DNA of 64,000 nt from Spinacia oleracea (taxonomy: Eukaryota; Streptophyta; Magnoliopsida; Caryophyllales; Amaranthaceae), in assembly GCF_020520425.1 (NCBI RefSeq), contig NC_079492.1, forward strand, positions 66,703,671 through 66,767,670, written 5' to 3'. A program made the translations under genes and the position numbers. The notes beneath the pieces were generated by a model, which made no database searches, was not told the DNA's origin, and saw only the letters and a program-made list of their open reading frames with translations. This document shows positions 62,167 through 64,000 of the stretch, one piece after another. Within the stretch, counting starts at the first letter, position 1, and each line of letters starts with the position of its first letter.

Positions 62167-64000
62167 ATTAAAAACTACAATTGAAAAGAATAAACAAATA
62201 AATAACCATTCACAGTTTCTCTTAATAAACTTAAATTCTAGCATACATGCATAATTCAATGTTTATTAAGCATTTTATTCAAGTTATGTGTTCCGGCAGG
62301 TGTGAATAAAATGATTCCAAGATCCTAAAATCATTGAAGAACTAAGCACAGTTTGTCGACTTAATCCTAGAACATCTTAGGTAAGCAAAAAGCCTTTTTG
62401 CTAATAGTCTAGAAACTATTCTTGGTTGATAGGTACGTCTAAGAACTTATTAGGTAAACCTATCGATTTTGCCACGACATAAAAGGACTCCTTACTTATA
62501 TCGTTGAGTTTCACCAAAACTAACATGTACTCACAATTATTTGTGTACCTTGCCCCTTTAGGACCAATAAGTAACACCTCGCTGAGCGAAAACTATTACT
62601 AGATTGATGTAAAGGATATCCAAGCAAGTGTATATTTTGGCATGGCACCTTTTAACTCAATTTTTTAAGTTTGGAACTTAAGGCTCTTACTATGTTGGTT
62701 AGATTTTAAGTGAACTAAAATCCTTAATCATGCAACATAATCAAGCCACAATCTTATGCATAATTAAGACATATTTAAAGCAATAAATAACTTAAAGCAT
62801 GCATAAGATAAATGTGATCTAGTATGGCCCGACTTCATCTTGAAGCTTTGACTTCAAAGTCCGTCTTGAAAATCTCCGTGGGAGGCACCATTTTCTTCAA
62901 ATAGGATAAGCTATAATTAAAACTAATTACAACTATTTGATGGTACGCAGACCATATTTGAATTGAAAAATAACTTTGGTACTTTAGACCAATTACATTC
63001 AAATTAATGGTGCGCAGACCATATTTTCTATCCTATTTGGGCCATACTAGTCACTTCATAACCTGCAAAACAGTACATATACAATATATACCATTCACCC
63101 ATTCATTATCATGAATGGCCCACTTAGCTGGTTAGTAAAACACATTATGCATCACGTAAACATTTGCAGCAATTAATCAAGGGCACCAATAATCTACCAA
63201 TTATTCAGTCCTTATTAATTCTAATCAAGTTGTTTTAACCTTAAGGATTTGTAGACCTAATCAAGAGTTTATGACTAAAAGGGCTCCCACTTAAACCAAT
63301 AAATTCATATGCTTTACTAATTTTAAACATAAAAATGTATTTCTAGTCTAACCGGAAACATACAAATTTAATTAAAATTTAAAGCTCATATAAATTTATA
63401 ATTGAATCCAAAAAGTTTAATTTAATTTCAGTCGTATTTAAATTAATTCATGATTTTAATTTTAGTAAAATAATTAGAATAAATAAAATTTATTATAATT
63501 ACAATATTCAAAATTAAAATCCAAGAAAATAATTTAAATTATTAATTTTAAATTTAATTAAAATTACGTAAACTGAAAATTTCAAATTAAACATTCAAAA
63601 CGATCTAATTGCAACGCAAACACCCTACGCATCACACGCCCATGGGCCACACGCACACAGCCATCGCTGGCCATGTGCGCGCAGCCCATGCGCTCGTCGC
63701 ATAGCTGCTGCATCTTCCCATCGCAAGCCATCGCACAAGTGGTGCTCGCTGCGCGCGCGCCAGCGCTCGATGCACGCGAGCCATCGCTCGCTGTGCGCGC
63801 TCGCCAGCGCTTGATGCACGCGAGCCATCGCTCGCTGTGCGCGAGCAATTGCGTGCGATCAACGCTGGGCGCAGCGCTCGTGGCACGCGAGCTTGCGCTC
63901 GCTGCGCGCGAGGCTGTGGCGCTTGCGCGAGGCAGTGCGCGTTGTGGCGCAGCTCGCTTGCTGCCAACACGCGACTGCCATGCCTTGCCTTCGCCCATGC
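62167..64000 (-). other. Copia D untranslated leader
   Basis: No gag or pol here. 62167-62690 matches the leader copies in Copia E (8869-9390 and 9724-10206). 62697-63310 is unique in this window. 63315-64000 matches 28490-29275. 63600-64000 is a GC-rich block with tandem units (GCGAGCCATCGCTCGCTGTG, about 63760-63850). Ala/Arg-rich open frames there look incidental. Confidence 0.75.

Larger units (their letters stand above)
55559..64000 (-). mobile_element. Copia D, E-family element running off the window
   Basis: Minus-strand Ty1/copia inserted into the Tat 3' repeats. In plus order: 3' LTR (55559-56939), 865-bp noncoding region, RNase H-RT-integrase, a hAT insertion (60408-60799), protease and gag, and a leader over 1.7 kb long. 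The 5' LTR, primer site and second target-site duplication lie past 64000. Very close to Copia E in LTR, pol and leader, it differs wholly in gag. The reading frame is broken by one stop, one shift and the hAT insertion. Confidence 0.93.

Noticed and set aside
63582..63998. Ala/Arg/Ser-rich frames
   Set aside because: Same GC-rich leader block in Copia D, with tandem repeats and no known domain.

Overview
This is nuclear DNA from a flowering plant. It contains nested plant-type LTR retrotransposons, Stowaway, hAT, CACTA and Mutator-like DNA transposons, L1-like LINE tails, and two low-copy genes, one of them with a spliceosomal intron. A eudicot is likely, and the style of the elements would fit Caryophyllales/Amaranthaceae, but nothing here proves the species. 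I see no prokaryotic or organellar features, no tRNA or rRNA genes and no CRISPR array.

Layout: (1) 1-12588 is an old plus-strand Copia element ('A', short LTRs) whose pol is broken by a solo LTR (50-1468, target-site duplication (TSD) GAATC), by a complete minus-strand Copia element ('E', 2630-10984, TSD AGTAC) and by a short LINE tail. (2) 12589-14219 is AT-rich intergenic sequence. (3) 14220-25340 is a second short-LTR Copia element ('B', TSD GTTTT), split by a 4.9-kb CACTA transposon (17007-21935, TSD TCA) that carries pieces of two host genes, and by a second solo LTR (23331-24701, TSD TTAAT). (4) 25341-28490 holds a Stowaway MITE, a hAT element built of GGTCGGGT-like repeats, and a fold-back repeat. 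(5) 28490-33606 is the leader, primer-binding site and two head-to-head LTRs of another E-family copy, with a LINE inserted at the primer-site/LTR junction. (6) 33607-48520 is the gene-bearing part: a two-exon gene for a small secreted cysteine-knot-like peptide (36061-37934) and a minus-strand F-box/LRR gene (42901-43869), surrounded by MITEs, a triply nested hAT element and a Mutator-like element. (7) 48533-55558 is a fairly young Ty3/gypsy element of the Tat type ('C') with two RNase H domains and 3' tandem repeats, cut by a second E-family Copia element ('D', 55559 to beyond the window end). D is itself broken by a 392-bp hAT element.

How the parts relate: nearly all sequence is transposon, and the insertion order can be read from target-site duplications. 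The E/D Copia family dominates, with seven LTRs in 64 kb. D and E are close in LTR, pol and noncoding sequence but have completely different gag cassettes at the same site, so the family appears modular. The most gene-like sequence is the knottin-like gene, with a duplicated G-box promoter, a signal-peptide exon, a repeat-filled phase-1 intron and a six-cysteine exon. The CACTA element is a clear gene-fragment carrier, with dihydroorotase and ABCC-transporter exons that keep their splice sites.
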